From Streptosporangium sp. NBC_01495 (GTDB taxonomy: Bacteria > Actinomycetota > Actinomycetes > Streptosporangiales > Streptosporangiaceae): a stretch of DNA of 64,000 nt. This document shows, one piece after another, positions 8,090 through 16,285 of the stretch; within the stretch, counting starts at the first letter, position 1; each line of letters begins with the position of its first letter. The position numbers and the translations under genes are program-made. A model generated the notes under the pieces. The model worked only from the letters and a program-made list of their open reading frames with translations, searched no databases and was not told the DNA's origin. The DNA lies in the NCBI RefSeq assembly GCF_036250735.1, contig NZ_CP109430.1:10106001-10170000 (forward strand), written 5' to 3'.

Positions 8090-9475
8090 TCAGTGGCAGG
8101 CGGAGTCGAGGACGACGGCGTTCGTCTCGACGCGCTCGTCCGCGCTCATCCGGTCCCCGGCCTGTACGGCGGGCACGGAGCGGGGCGGGGCGGGCGGCGC
8201 CGCCAGGGTGGCGATGACCTCACGCCTGATCAGGTGGTAGTCGGGTGCCCCCGAGTAGATGAGCGGGGGGACGAACTGGAGGCTCCTGATCCTGGAGTCC
8301 TTCACCTTCTCCGCCAGTTCGACCAGGTCGGGCAGCAACTGCTGCGGTATGTCGGTGGAGATGGCGTCGACGGCGGCGGTGGCCAGTTTCTCGAAGCTGC
8401 TGAAAACCGTCACCGGGTCGGCCTGCTTGGCGACGGCGTTCAGCAGGCACTTCTGGCGGCCCATCCGCACGTAGTCGTCGCTGTAGGTGCGGGACCTGCC
8501 GTACCAGAGCGCCTCCTCGCCCGAGAGTCTCCGTCTGCCCGCCTCGATCAGGCCCTCGTTCTGCCTGCCGTACACGATGGGATCCTTGATGCGGACCCGT
8601 ACGCCGCCCATCGCGTTGACGATTTCCACGAAGCCCCTCATGTCGACCATCGCGTAATAGGGAATGTCGAGGCCGAGGATGCCGCCGATCGTCCTTTTCA
8701 GGAGCGTGGGGCCGCGGTGCCGCTTGTTCTGCCGGGGAACCATCTCGGGATAGTCCTCGGCGTACTGATAGACCTCGTTGAGCATGCCCGGCGTGTACGG
8801 CCCCTCGCCCTGGAAGCCGTAGGGAAAGCGGTCGCGGGCCGGGCCCGGCGGCATCGGGACGTCCTCCAGGTTCCTGGGCAGGCCGAACAGCACGGTGTCG
8901 CCGGTCCGGGTGTCGACGCTGGCCACGGTCATGCTGTCGGTGCGCACGCCGACCCGGTTGGCCGCCGCGTCCGCGCCGACGAGCAGGATGTTGAGCCGGT
9001 CCACGCCCTCCCACGGGTCCACCGGGATCGGCGTGACGCTTTCGGCGAAGACCGAGGTCACCACGCTGTGGGAGACGTAGGCCAGCCGGACCGCGTAGAT
9101 CATCGGGGCGATCGTCAGCACGCACAGCACGCCGACGGAGGCGGCCGAGAGGTACCGGGCCGCGGGGTGCGCCGACTCCGGCCGCACCAGCAGGTAGGAG
9201 CGGATGACCACGGCGACCGTCACGACGGCGACCAGCATCGCGGTGAGCGCGAAGACCCAGAGCCAGGCGGGTTGTACGGCGAGGGAGAGCAGGGAGGGTC
9301 CCGCGGTCAGGACGGCGGTCGCGGCGGCTCCGGCGAGGACCAGCTCGATGCCCATCAGGAAGGCGCCGGTCAGACGGCGGCCCACCCAGACGTGGGCCAG
9401 GCCCCACAGAACGGCTGAGCCCAGTGTCAGTGCCAGGCTCGATCCGACGCCTGTTCGCCGCGTATTGCCTGCCAT
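8090..9475 (-). CDS. LytR-CpsA-Psr (LCP) family wall-polymer ligase
   Basis: A 461-residue integral membrane protein. About four hydrophobic helices lie in residues 10-140, followed by an extracellular LCP domain from about 155. Family landmarks are the ILLVGAD start of the domain, the conserved R-x-D segment in VRTDSMTVASVD, and LFGLPRNLED, where the arginine contacts the lipid pyrophosphate. LCP enzymes transfer glycopolymers from lipid carriers to peptidoglycan. The extra N-terminal helices are more than the usual single anchor. It diverges from a membrane-protein gene. Confidence 0.9.
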   Translation of the reverse strand: MAGNTRRTGVGSSLALTLGSAVLWGLAHVWVGRRLTGAFLMGIELVLAGAAATAVLTAGPSLLSLAVQPAWLWVFALTAMLVAVVTVAVVIRSYLLVRPESAHPAARYLSAASVGVLCVLTIAPMIYAVRLAYVSHSVVTSVFAESVTPIPVDPWEGVDRLNILLVGADAAANRVGVRTDSMTVASVDTRTGDTVLFGLPRNLEDVPMPPGPARDRFPYGFQGEGPYTPGMLNEVYQYAEDYPEMVPRQNKRHRGPTLLKRTIGGILGLDIPYYAMVDMRGFVEIVNAMGGVRVRIKDPIVYGRQNEGLIEAGRRRLSGEEALWYGRSRTYSDDYVRMGRQKCLLNAVAKQADPVTVFSSFEKLATAAVDAISTDIPQQLLPDLVELAEKVKDSRIRSLQFVPPLIYSGAPDYHLIRREVIATLAAPPAPPRSVPAVQAGDRMSADERVETNAVVLDSACH

Positions 9476-9703
9476 AGCCGTGAATTCTCCTGTCCATCAG
9501 CCCAATACGTCGCAGGTTAGTAACGGTTTTCGGTTGAATCGGCTATGTGGTTGTTCGACGCGCTGGGGGTGGTGGGTCAAGGTTTGTAAACCAGATTTCG
9601 CCGTCGGGATGACACTGATCTCCAAGTTCGCGTCAAAAAGAGCCCGTAACTGGTTTTGCCAGGCAAACGCGGGGATTCCCAGGTAAAGCGGTTAGGGGGC
9701 CCC

Positions 9704-10612
9704 GTGCGTACAGTGATCGGTTCGATTTTGATCGCGCTCGGATGCCTCCTTGCTCCCTTCGCCCTCACCGCCTACTGGGCGGCGAACGAGATCGCCGACC
9801 CCAACCGCTACATCCGGAACGTGACTCCGCTGTCCGCTCACCCGGCCATCAAGAACGCCGTCACGGATCGCGTCACCGACGAGATCATGGTGCGGCTGCG
9901 CGGGCTGGGCATCTCGGTCGGCGGGGAGATCATCCGCGAGACGGTGAAGAGCGGCGTCGACGAGGACTTCGCCGTCGCCTGGGTGGAGATCAACCGGCTG
10001 ACGCACCGCCGGCTCCTCGCGGTCCTGGGCCACACCCCGAATCTCAACGTGCAGGGCGAGGGCATCGGCTACGACCTCGCCCCGGTGTACGAGCTGGTCA
10101 AGCGGAGATTGCAGGTCACCGGCCTGGGGGCCGCCTCGCGCCTGCCCAAGACGCACCCCGTCACCCTGCTGCTGCCCAACTCCGCCATAGTCATGATCGA
10201 CGGGGTCTACGACAAGCTGATCTCGCTGAGGTGGGTCCTGATCGTCCTGTCACCGATCCTGATCGCCGCGGGGGTGTTCCTGATACGCGACCGGTGTACC
10301 GCCCTGATCGGCGCCGGACTCGGCCTGGCCGCGAGCATGCTCGCGCTGGCGATCGCGATGTCCGCGATCCGCAACGTCTACCTGCCCGAGTCCGTCACCG
10401 GCCTGTCGTACGCCGCCGTGGTCGCGATATTCGACGCGCTGACCGCCTTCCTGAGGGACAGCCTGCGCGTGCTCTTCACGCTGGGCCTGATCGTGGCGGC
10501 GACGGCCTTCGTCGTCAGGGGCAGGCGCATCCGTTCCAGGCTCGCGGCCGCGGCGTTCGAAGCCTGCCCTCACCAGTCCGCGGAGCCCTCGAAGGACGTC
10601 CCCGAGGGGTGA
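9704..10612 (+). CDS. Membrane protein of unknown function, four helices
   Basis: A 302-residue protein. The start is placed at GTG 9704 because AGGGGG lies just upstream; an earlier in-frame ATG at 9656 lacks a ribosome site. One hydrophobic helix near residues 3-22 is followed by an outside domain of about 160 residues and three helices near 183-275. I do not recognise the outside domain. The 3' end overlaps the convergent reductase gene by 43 bp. Its neighbour is an LCP enzyme, so a role in the envelope is possible. Confidence 0.7.
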   Translation: MRTVIGSILIALGCLLAPFALTAYWAANEIADPNRYIRNVTPLSAHPAIKNAVTDRVTDEIMVRLRGLGISVGGEIIRETVKSGVDEDFAVAWVEINRLTHRRLLAVLGHTPNLNVQGEGIGYDLAPVYELVKRRLQVTGLGAASRLPKTHPVTLLLPNSAIVMIDGVYDKLISLRWVLIVLSPILIAAGVFLIRDRCTALIGAGLGLAASMLALAIAMSAIRNVYLPESVTGLSYAAVVAIFDALTAFLRDSLRVLFTLGLIVAATAFVVRGRRIRSRLAAAAFEACPHQSAEPSKDVPEG

Positions 10613-11529
10613 TAGCCGAGCCGGGTGCGCGCGGCGGTGATGTCGAGGGTCCGCTCGACGGCCAGGTGGCCCGCGGCGTAGCGCGTCAGCCGGGGCGGGC
10701 GCGGGCGCCGGAGCAGCCGTGACACGGTCTCGGCGACGGCGGCGAGGGGGTCCACCAGAGTGAGCGGCAGGTAGTACGGTTCGGCGTCGATGCCGCGTTC
10801 CCCGAGGATCGCGCGCAGGGCGTCGTCGAGCACGACGGGCTCGGCGTCGGTCACGTTGAAGACGCCGTGGTCGACCGGGCCCTCGGCGGCGAGCAGGCAG
10901 GCCTGGACCAGGTTGTCCACCGAGGTCAGGCTGATCCGCTGGCGCCCGTCGCCCACCGCGAGCAGTCTGCCGCCCCTGACCGCGCCGAGGACCCGGGGAA
11001 GCAGCGTGGTGTCCCCCCTGCCGTAGACCGCGTGCGGCCGCAGGACGACCGCCCGCTCCAGACACCTCTCCGCGGCGGCCTTCGAGGCGCCGTACGCGTT
11101 GGCGTACCGTCCGACCGGGGCGGCCTCCTCGGCGGCCATCACGGTCGGCCGGAACGGGTCGTAGACGCTCGCCGTGCTGACGTGTACGAACCTGGCGCCG
11201 GGAAAGGCGGCGGCGGCGTTGCGGGTGCCGTCCACGTTGGCGGCCCAGATGTCACGCGGCGGCCCCCAGTCCGTGACGCTCCCGGCGCAGTGGATCACCA
11301 CGTCGACCTTCCCCGGGAGCGTCACGGGCCGGGGGCCGAGAAGATCCCACGACGTGTACGGGGCGCCGCCGACGTGCCCGCCGTCCACCCGGGGACGCCT
11401 GCCGAAGGCGCACACCGTCCAGCCCCGTGCCACGGCCGCCCGGCAGACCGCGCCTCCCACGAATCCGGAGGCGCCCGTCACCGCGATCTTCCGCCTTCGC
11501 GGGTCCGCCCCGGCGGGTCGCTCAGGCAC
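10570..11529 (-). CDS. OleD-like NAD(P)-dependent reductase (extended SDR, 3-beta-HSD family)
   Basis: A 319-residue extended SDR. VTGASGFVGGAVCRAA near 18-33 is the dinucleotide-binding G-x-x-G-x-x-G loop. STASVYD and YGASKAAAER carry the Ser and the Tyr-x3-Lys catalytic residues. Features shared with OleD, the 2-alkyl-3-ketoacid reductase of head-to-head hydrocarbon synthesis, include AANVDGTRN, LRPHAVYGRGD, SVDNLVQA and a PPRLTRYAAG segment. It is the last gene of the operon and overlaps the ligase gene by 8 bp. By analogy it would reduce the beta-keto acid made by the ketosynthase. General sugar epimerase activity is the main alternative. Confidence 0.8.
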   Translation of the reverse strand: MPERPAGADPRRRKIAVTGASGFVGGAVCRAAVARGWTVCAFGRRPRVDGGHVGGAPYTSWDLLGPRPVTLPGKVDVVIHCAGSVTDWGPPRDIWAANVDGTRNAAAAFPGARFVHVSTASVYDPFRPTVMAAEEAAPVGRYANAYGASKAAAERCLERAVVLRPHAVYGRGDTTLLPRVLGAVRGGRLLAVGDGRQRISLTSVDNLVQACLLAAEGPVDHGVFNVTDAEPVVLDDALRAILGERGIDAEPYYLPLTLVDPLAAVAETVSRLLRRPRPPRLTRYAAGHLAVERTLDITAARTRLGYHPSGTSFEGSADW

Positions 11530-13318
11530 GGCGGGAGACCAGGTCCCGCAGGGCGGCCCGGTCGAGCTTGTCGGCCCGTCCCGAACGGGGGAAGGCGTCG
11601 AGCGACTCGATCCGGTCGGGCAGGGCCGCGGCGTCCACGATCTCGGGAAGCGCCTTGCGCAGCAGGCCCTCGTCGTAGCCGTCCGTGGGAACGACGGCCA
11701 GCACGACCTCCTCGTCTCCGGTCTCGGGGTCGGAGAGCCCGACGATCGCGGCCTCGGCCACCCCGGGCAGCGCCGCGATGCCGGACTCGTACAGGCCGGG
11801 GTAGATGTTGACCCCGTCTCGGAGGATCATGTCCTTCTTCCGGCCGAGCAGCACCAGCCGGTCCCCTTCGAGCCGGACCAGGTCGCCGGTGGCGATCTCC
11901 CGTAGTGGCTCCTCACCCAGATAGCACCGCGCGAGGTGGGGGCCGGAGACGAACAGCTCACCGTCCTCGGCGATCCGGACGCCGACGCCGGGCAGGGGCG
12001 CCCCGAGCAGATCCCCCTCGGCCTGGGCCAGCTTCTCCCGGGCGGACGCGATCGCGATGGGGAGCGCCTCGGTCATCGCGTAGACCGACAGGACCTCGGG
12101 CCCGGCCTCGATCGCGCGGCGGAGCACGCCCGGCGGGGCGGGGGCGGCGCCGAGCAGGAGGTAGCGGAGGGTTCCGGGAAGCCTGGGGGTCTCGCGCAGC
12201 AGCCTGTCCAGGTGCACCGGCACGGCGAAGGTGTGGGTGGCCCGCCGCGCGGCCAGTTCCGCGGCGAGGTCACCGCCTCCGGGCAGGGACCAGGTCGCCC
12301 CGGCCAGCAGGGCGGGGAGTCCGAGCATCAGCTGGTCGGTGTGCACGACGTCACCGGGGCCCAACGGGAACGCGCTCCTGAACATCTCCAGCCCGGCCGC
12401 GAGTGACCCCCGGGTGTGCACCACCCCTCGCGGGCGCGCCGTGGTCCCCGAGGTGAAGATCACCGCCGCCGGTTGGTCCGGGTCGGTCCCGTACGACTCC
12501 TGAAGCGTTGCCGGTTGGTCCGGGTCCGTTCCGTACGACTCCTGAAGCGTTGCCGGCCGGTCCGGGTCCGTTCCGTACGTCTCCCGAACCGCCACCGGCC
12601 GGTCCGGGCCCGTTCCATACGTCTCCCGACCGGTCTTCCGGCCCGCCGGGACGGCGGGGCCGCCGGACGATCGGAGGATCCGGGAGAGCCGCAGCGCCCC
12701 CCGGGGGACTCCGGGCAGCCACGGGCCCGTGTACAGGTGGCGGACGGGGTGGCCGGGGAGCGGGTCCGCGAGGTCGGGCAGGAGCAGACCCCGGCGACGG
12801 GCCAGGCCCCTGAGCGGGCCGCTCAGCGTATAGAGCAGAGACTCGCTGACCACCCACGCGGGCCGGGTCGCGGCCATGCGGGCCGCGAGCACGTCGGGCG
12901 CCAGGCCGGGGTCCGCGAGGACGAGCGTCCCGCCCGCCGCCACCGCCCCCAGCGCCAGCGTCACCGCGTCCACCCCGGGCCGCACCGCGAACAGCACCCC
13001 GGCCCCCGGCCGCGCCTCGCTTTCCGGCTGTGCCCGGTCCTCCGGCCGTGCCTGGTCTGCCGGCCGTGCCCGGTCTCCCGGTAGTGCCTGGTTCTCCGGC
13101 TGTGCCTGGTCTCCCGGGCGCCCCCGGTCTGCCGTCCGTGCCCGGTTCTCCGGTCGCGTTCCGTTCTCCGGTCGTGGTCCGCCCATCGCGTCGCGGACCG
13201 CCGTCACCCGGCGGGCCAGCTCGCCGTAGGTGATCTCACGGCCCCGGCCGTCGACGATGGCGGTGCGCCCCGGTTCCCGCCCGGCGATTTCCATGATCCC
13301 GCCGACGATGTCGTTCAC
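11522..13318 (-). CDS. AMP-dependent synthetase/ligase (OleC-like candidate) with repeat insertions
   Basis: ANL-superfamily adenylating enzyme of 598 residues. Motif A3 is VIFTSGTTARPRGVVHTRG near 285-303, with VYAMTEA and a TGD loop downstream and the C-terminal lysine in RSGRADKLDR. The start is GTG 13318, overlapping the P450 stop as GTGA, so translation is coupled; a longer frame into the P450 region has no support. With OleA- and OleD-like neighbours it could be a beta-lactone synthetase, but acyl-CoA ligase is equally compatible with the motifs. Two low-complexity insertions, residues about 45-102 and 229-282, are encoded by tandem repeats. They lie in the N-terminal domain, the second directly before the P-loop. 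Confidence 0.85.
   Translation of the reverse strand: MNDIVGGIMEIAGREPGRTAIVDGRGREITYGELARRVTAVRDAMGGPRPENGTRPENRARTADRGRPGDQAQPENQALPGDRARPADQARPEDRAQPESEARPGAGVLFAVRPGVDAVTLALGAVAAGGTLVLADPGLAPDVLAARMAATRPAWVVSESLLYTLSGPLRGLARRRGLLLPDLADPLPGHPVRHLYTGPWLPGVPRGALRLSRILRSSGGPAVPAGRKTGRETYGTGPDRPVAVRETYGTDPDRPATLQESYGTDPDQPATLQESYGTDPDQPAAVIFTSGTTARPRGVVHTRGSLAAGLEMFRSAFPLGPGDVVHTDQLMLGLPALLAGATWSLPGGGDLAAELAARRATHTFAVPVHLDRLLRETPRLPGTLRYLLLGAAPAPPGVLRRAIEAGPEVLSVYAMTEALPIAIASAREKLAQAEGDLLGAPLPGVGVRIAEDGELFVSGPHLARCYLGEEPLREIATGDLVRLEGDRLVLLGRKKDMILRDGVNIYPGLYESGIAALPGVAEAAIVGLSDPETGDEEVVLAVVPTDGYDEGLLRKALPEIVDAAALPDRIESLDAFPRSGRADKLDRAALRDLVSRRA
12471..12632 (-). repeat. 42-bp tandem repeat, about four copies, inside the ligase gene
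   Basis: Copies start at 12471, 12513, 12555 and 12597. The first two are nearly identical and later ones diverge. On the coding strand each adds 14 residues of the type YGTDPDQPATLQES. The reading frame is preserved, and the insertion ends just before the ATP-binding loop. Confidence 0.88.
13021..13180 (-). repeat. 18-bp tandem repeat, about nine copies, inside the ligase gene
   Basis: Units resemble TCCGGCTGTGCCTGGTCT and encode six-residue blocks such as QARPED and QAQPEN. This makes a charged, Pro-rich insertion of about 57 residues near the N-terminus of the enzyme. Confidence 0.85.
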
Positions 13319-14445
13319 GCGGCACCGGCCCGGTCGACCCACAGGTGCTCGTAGGTGGGGATGAGGACCCGCCTGGCCGCGCGTCGCCGTACGACGCGCA
13401 CCCGGTGGGAGAGCAGGACGGAGGCCACCGCCCGGATCTCCGCCAGGGCCAGCGGGTAGCCGATGCAGAAGTGCGGGCCCGCGCCGAACCAGAGCCTCCG
13501 CAGCTCGGGCGGGTGGGCGCGGGAGGGATCGAACGGGCCGTACGCCCTGGCGCAGTTGTGGGTGACGATCAGCACCCGGTCGCCGGGGCGCACCGCCGTG
13601 CCGCCGACGTGCGCGGCGGTGGCCACCGAGCGCAGCATCAGCGGGGTCGGCGTGGTGACCCGCATGGCCTCCTCGATGACCCTGTCCAGGTCGCCGACCG
13701 GGGTCCGGTGGTCGTGCAGGAGGGCGACGAGCCGGGGGACGAACGTGGCGACGGTCTCGGTACCGGTCAGGAAGAACGCCCCGGCCGCGCCCCTGGCCTC
13801 GGCCACGGACAGTCCCTGCGCCCGCATCCGGCCCATGACCGTGGACTCGTCCCCGGCCTCGTAGGCGGCCTGCGCGATGTCCCCGATCCGGTCCAGCACC
13901 CGCCTCGCGACGGCCACCTGCCGGTCCGACAGCCGCCGCGAGCGCAGCGAGACCATCGAGACGACCCGCTCCCCGTCCGCGAACAGCTCCCTGGCCCGCG
14001 CCTCGGAGACCTCGCCCAGCCCGATCACCCGGCAGATCACCGCCCCGGCCATCAGCCGCATGGCGTCCACCAGGTCGACCGTCTCGCCCCGCTCCAGGCG
14101 TGCGGAGAGATCGTCGAGCGGCCCGCGGAGCACGTCGTCCACCAGCGCCGACACGTACCCGGTGGTGAACAGCGGCATCAGTTTCCTGCGGAGCGCGAGA
14201 TGGCCGGGTCCCTCCATGTTGAGCAGCACGGAGGGGCCGAGCACGGGTGTCCACAGGTCGCCGGGCGAGCCGGGGCCGTCCTTGCGGAACCGCTCGTCCA
14301 TCAGCACGGCCCGCGCGACGGCGGCGTCGTTGACCACCACGCCCAGCCCGGGTACGCGCACCACGGGCCCGAGGCGGGCCAGCAGCCGCATGAGCGGGTA
14401 GGCGAAGGGGTGGGCGGCCAGGTAGAGGCGGGTCTCGTGGTTCAC
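13315..14445 (-). CDS. Cytochrome P450
   Basis: Soluble bacterial P450 of 376 residues. The heme-ligand loop is FGAGPHFCIG at 320-329 with C327 as thiolate. E259-x-x-R262 in EEAMR is the K-helix pair. The I-helix region AFFLTGTETVA near 223-233 has the Thr used for oxygen activation. It overlaps the glycosyltransferase stop upstream (ATGA) and the ligase start downstream (GTGA), so it is tightly coupled in the operon and is likely to hydroxylate the pathway product. No ferredoxin or reductase gene is nearby, so it must borrow redox partners. Confidence 0.95.
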   Translation of the reverse strand: MNHETRLYLAAHPFAYPLMRLLARLGPVVRVPGLGVVVNDAAVARAVLMDERFRKDGPGSPGDLWTPVLGPSVLLNMEGPGHLALRRKLMPLFTTGYVSALVDDVLRGPLDDLSARLERGETVDLVDAMRLMAGAVICRVIGLGEVSEARARELFADGERVVSMVSLRSRRLSDRQVAVARRVLDRIGDIAQAAYEAGDESTVMGRMRAQGLSVAEARGAAGAFFLTGTETVATFVPRLVALLHDHRTPVGDLDRVIEEAMRVTTPTPLMLRSVATAAHVGGTAVRPGDRVLIVTHNCARAYGPFDPSRAHPPELRRLWFGAGPHFCIGYPLALAEIRAVASVLLSHRVRVVRRRAARRVLIPTYEHLWVDRAGAA

Positions 14446-15173
14446 CGGACGTCGATCACGTCGGGCCGGTAGTGGTGGTCGGCGTACCAGGCGAGGGTGC
14501 CCGCGAGGCCGTATGCCCGCAGCCTGCGCACGGAGCCGAAGACCACCACGTCGCGGCGCGAGGCGTACGCGGGGGTGAGGGTGCGGACCCGGTTGACCAG
14601 GGCGCGGTCCTCGTGGACCTCCTCGATCGCGGTCCTGGGGAAGCCGCCCGCGCGCTCGTAGAGGTCCGCGGTGATGGCCAGCGTGGCGCCGGGCATCATC
14701 ACGTACGGGCCCCGGTAGCGCGGGTCCCTGTTGCCCGGCCGGAAGCGCCCGAAGGTCGCCGCCACCTCCACCACGAACGGGATGAGGTGGCGCTCCCAGA
14801 ACTTCAGCCGGAACTCGTCGGTCCTGGGCCGCAGCTGTCCGCCGACCATCTCCAGCCCGTCGCCGAAGGCCCGCCGGATGTTGCGCACCCAGTCGGGGCG
14901 GGGCAGGCAGTCCGCGTCGGTCCTGGCCAGATGGGTCGCCCCGTGCGCGATGGCGTGGCGCATGCCGGTGTCGGAGGCGGCGCCGGTGCCCTTCCTGGTC
15001 TCGACGACCACCTGGACGCCGTGCCGCCGTACGACCTCGGCGGTGCCGTCGGTGCTCGCGTTGTCCACCACGAGCAGCGTGAAGTCCCGGTCGTCCTGCT
15101 CGGCCAGCGCCCTCAGCGTCGCCTCGATGCCGGGGGCCTCGTTGTAGGCGGGAATGATCACCCAGAGGTCCAT
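14442..15173 (-). CDS. Family 2 glycosyltransferase
   Basis: Cytoplasmic GT-A fold glycosyltransferase of 243 residues that should transfer a sugar from a nucleotide sugar. It begins with VIIPAYNEAPGIEATLRAL, followed by LLVVDNASTDGTAE and the metal-binding RTDADCLPRPDW near 88-99. There are no membrane helices, so it is not a processive polymer synthase. The ATG shares one base with the ketosynthase stop codon (TGATG), and its own stop overlaps the P450 start. Its presence suggests the product is glycosylated; the sugar donor is unknown. Confidence 0.9.
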   Translation of the reverse strand: MDLWVIIPAYNEAPGIEATLRALAEQDDRDFTLLVVDNASTDGTAEVVRRHGVQVVVETRKGTGAASDTGMRHAIAHGATHLARTDADCLPRPDWVRNIRRAFGDGLEMVGGQLRPRTDEFRLKFWERHLIPFVVEVAATFGRFRPGNRDPRYRGPYVMMPGATLAITADLYERAGGFPRTAIEEVHEDRALVNRVRTLTPAYASRRDVVVFGSVRRLRAYGLAGTLAWYADHHYRPDVIDVR

Positions 15174-16132
15174 CACATCTCCGCCAGCATCACACCGGTG
15201 CTGATCCCGCCGCCCAGCCCGAGCAGCGCCACCCGGTCGCCCGGCCGCCAGCCGCCCAGCGCGAGCTGGAGCGGCAGCGTCGTCGAGGCGCAGTTGCCGT
15301 GTTCGGGCAGGCTGACCACGAGCCTGTCCTCGGGGATGTCGAGCACCTGGGCCAGGAAGCGCAGATAGGGCAGCGCCACCTGGTGTACCGCCACGATGGC
15401 GAAGTCGTCCCAGGTCAGGCCGGTCCGTTTGAGAGCGTTGAGGAAGATGTCCGGGCCGATCGCCTCGAAGGCCTCCTTCAGCCTGCGCCCGTCGCCGCGG
15501 AAGTAGGAGTACTCGGGGTCGCGGGGGTGCGCGGAACCGCCTCCGGGCAGGGTGCCGACCGCCCAGGCTGTGGAGTCGGCCGCGAAGTCGCGGTAGAAAA
15601 TGCCACGTTCCACATCGGCGGCGACCGTGACCGCGGCCCCGGTGTCCGACAGTGTGTAGCCCGCGAAGGAGTCGACGAACTGCGCGCGGTCCCTGACCCG
15701 CCACCGGATCGCCCGCGACGGGATCTCGCCCGAGCAGACCAGCACCTTGCGGTGCGCGCCGGTCAGGATCAGCGCCTCGGCGATCTGGATCCCGTTGAGC
15801 ATGCTGTTGCAGGCGTTCTTGACGTCGAAGACCGGGCACGAGAGCCCCAGCTTGGCCGCCACGATGTGCGCGGTGGCGGGCTCGACCATGTCCTGCGAGG
15901 CCGACGCGAAGACGAGCAGGTCCACGTCGGAGTGGTCGAGTTCGCGGGCCGCCGCCGCGGCCAGGTCCGACGCCTGCTGGTCGTCGCGGGCCACGTGGCG
16001 ACGCCGGATTCCCGTCAGCCGCTCGACGACGCCTTTGTGGGGCACGTAGCCCTCGATCCGCCGTTCGACGTCCGTGCTGGAAACGGTCCGCTCCGGCAGA
16101 TACGTCGCGACGCCCGTGATCCGGGCTTTCAT
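15173..16132 (-). CDS. OleA/KAS III-like thiolase-fold ketosynthase
   Basis: A 319-residue thiolase-superfamily enzyme. The catalytic triad is readable: C108 in DVKNACNSML, H250 in VAVHQVALP and N280 in HGNCAST. The Gly-rich C-terminal loop LLGLGGGIST is typical of KAS III. The protein resembles stand-alone actinobacterial KAS III/OleA-type enzymes, which join two acyl chains or load a starter, rather than the FabH of primary metabolism; no acpP or other fatty-acid genes are adjacent. It is the first gene of a five-gene operon. OleA-type head-to-head condensation is inferred mainly from the OleC- and OleD-like partners. Confidence 0.85.
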   Translation of the reverse strand: MKARITGVATYLPERTVSSTDVERRIEGYVPHKGVVERLTGIRRRHVARDDQQASDLAAAAARELDHSDVDLLVFASASQDMVEPATAHIVAAKLGLSCPVFDVKNACNSMLNGIQIAEALILTGAHRKVLVCSGEIPSRAIRWRVRDRAQFVDSFAGYTLSDTGAAVTVAADVERGIFYRDFAADSTAWAVGTLPGGGSAHPRDPEYSYFRGDGRRLKEAFEAIGPDIFLNALKRTGLTWDDFAIVAVHQVALPYLRFLAQVLDIPEDRLVVSLPEHGNCASTTLPLQLALGGWRPGDRVALLGLGGGISTGVMLAEM

Positions 16133-16182
16133 TGATCTCCCTAAACAGCGTCAAGTCTCCCCATGCTCGCGCAATGTATCTA

Positions 16183-16196
16183 AAACCTGGTGGTTT
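16183..16196. promoter_or_regulatory. Inverted repeat AAACC-TGGT-GGTTT between operon and MFS gene
   Basis: A perfect 5-4-5 inverted repeat in the 153 bp divergent region between the ketosynthase operon and the transporter gene. It is placed to act on either promoter. No regulator gene is adjacent. Confidence 0.3.
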
Positions 16197-16285
16197 GTCC
16201 TGGTCGCGCGGGGACGGTGGGGCAGATGAGAGGGAGGAGATTCTCTTCGGTATAAGCCGGTCGTGAAGGGGTAGCGGGTGCCGCC

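Noticed and set aside
11522..14254. A 910-codon open frame suggesting a P450-region fusion with the AMP ligase
   Set aside because: The upstream part is an out-of-frame reading of the P450 gene. The ligase motifs begin after GTG 13318, which overlaps the P450 stop codon as in the other gene junctions of the operon.
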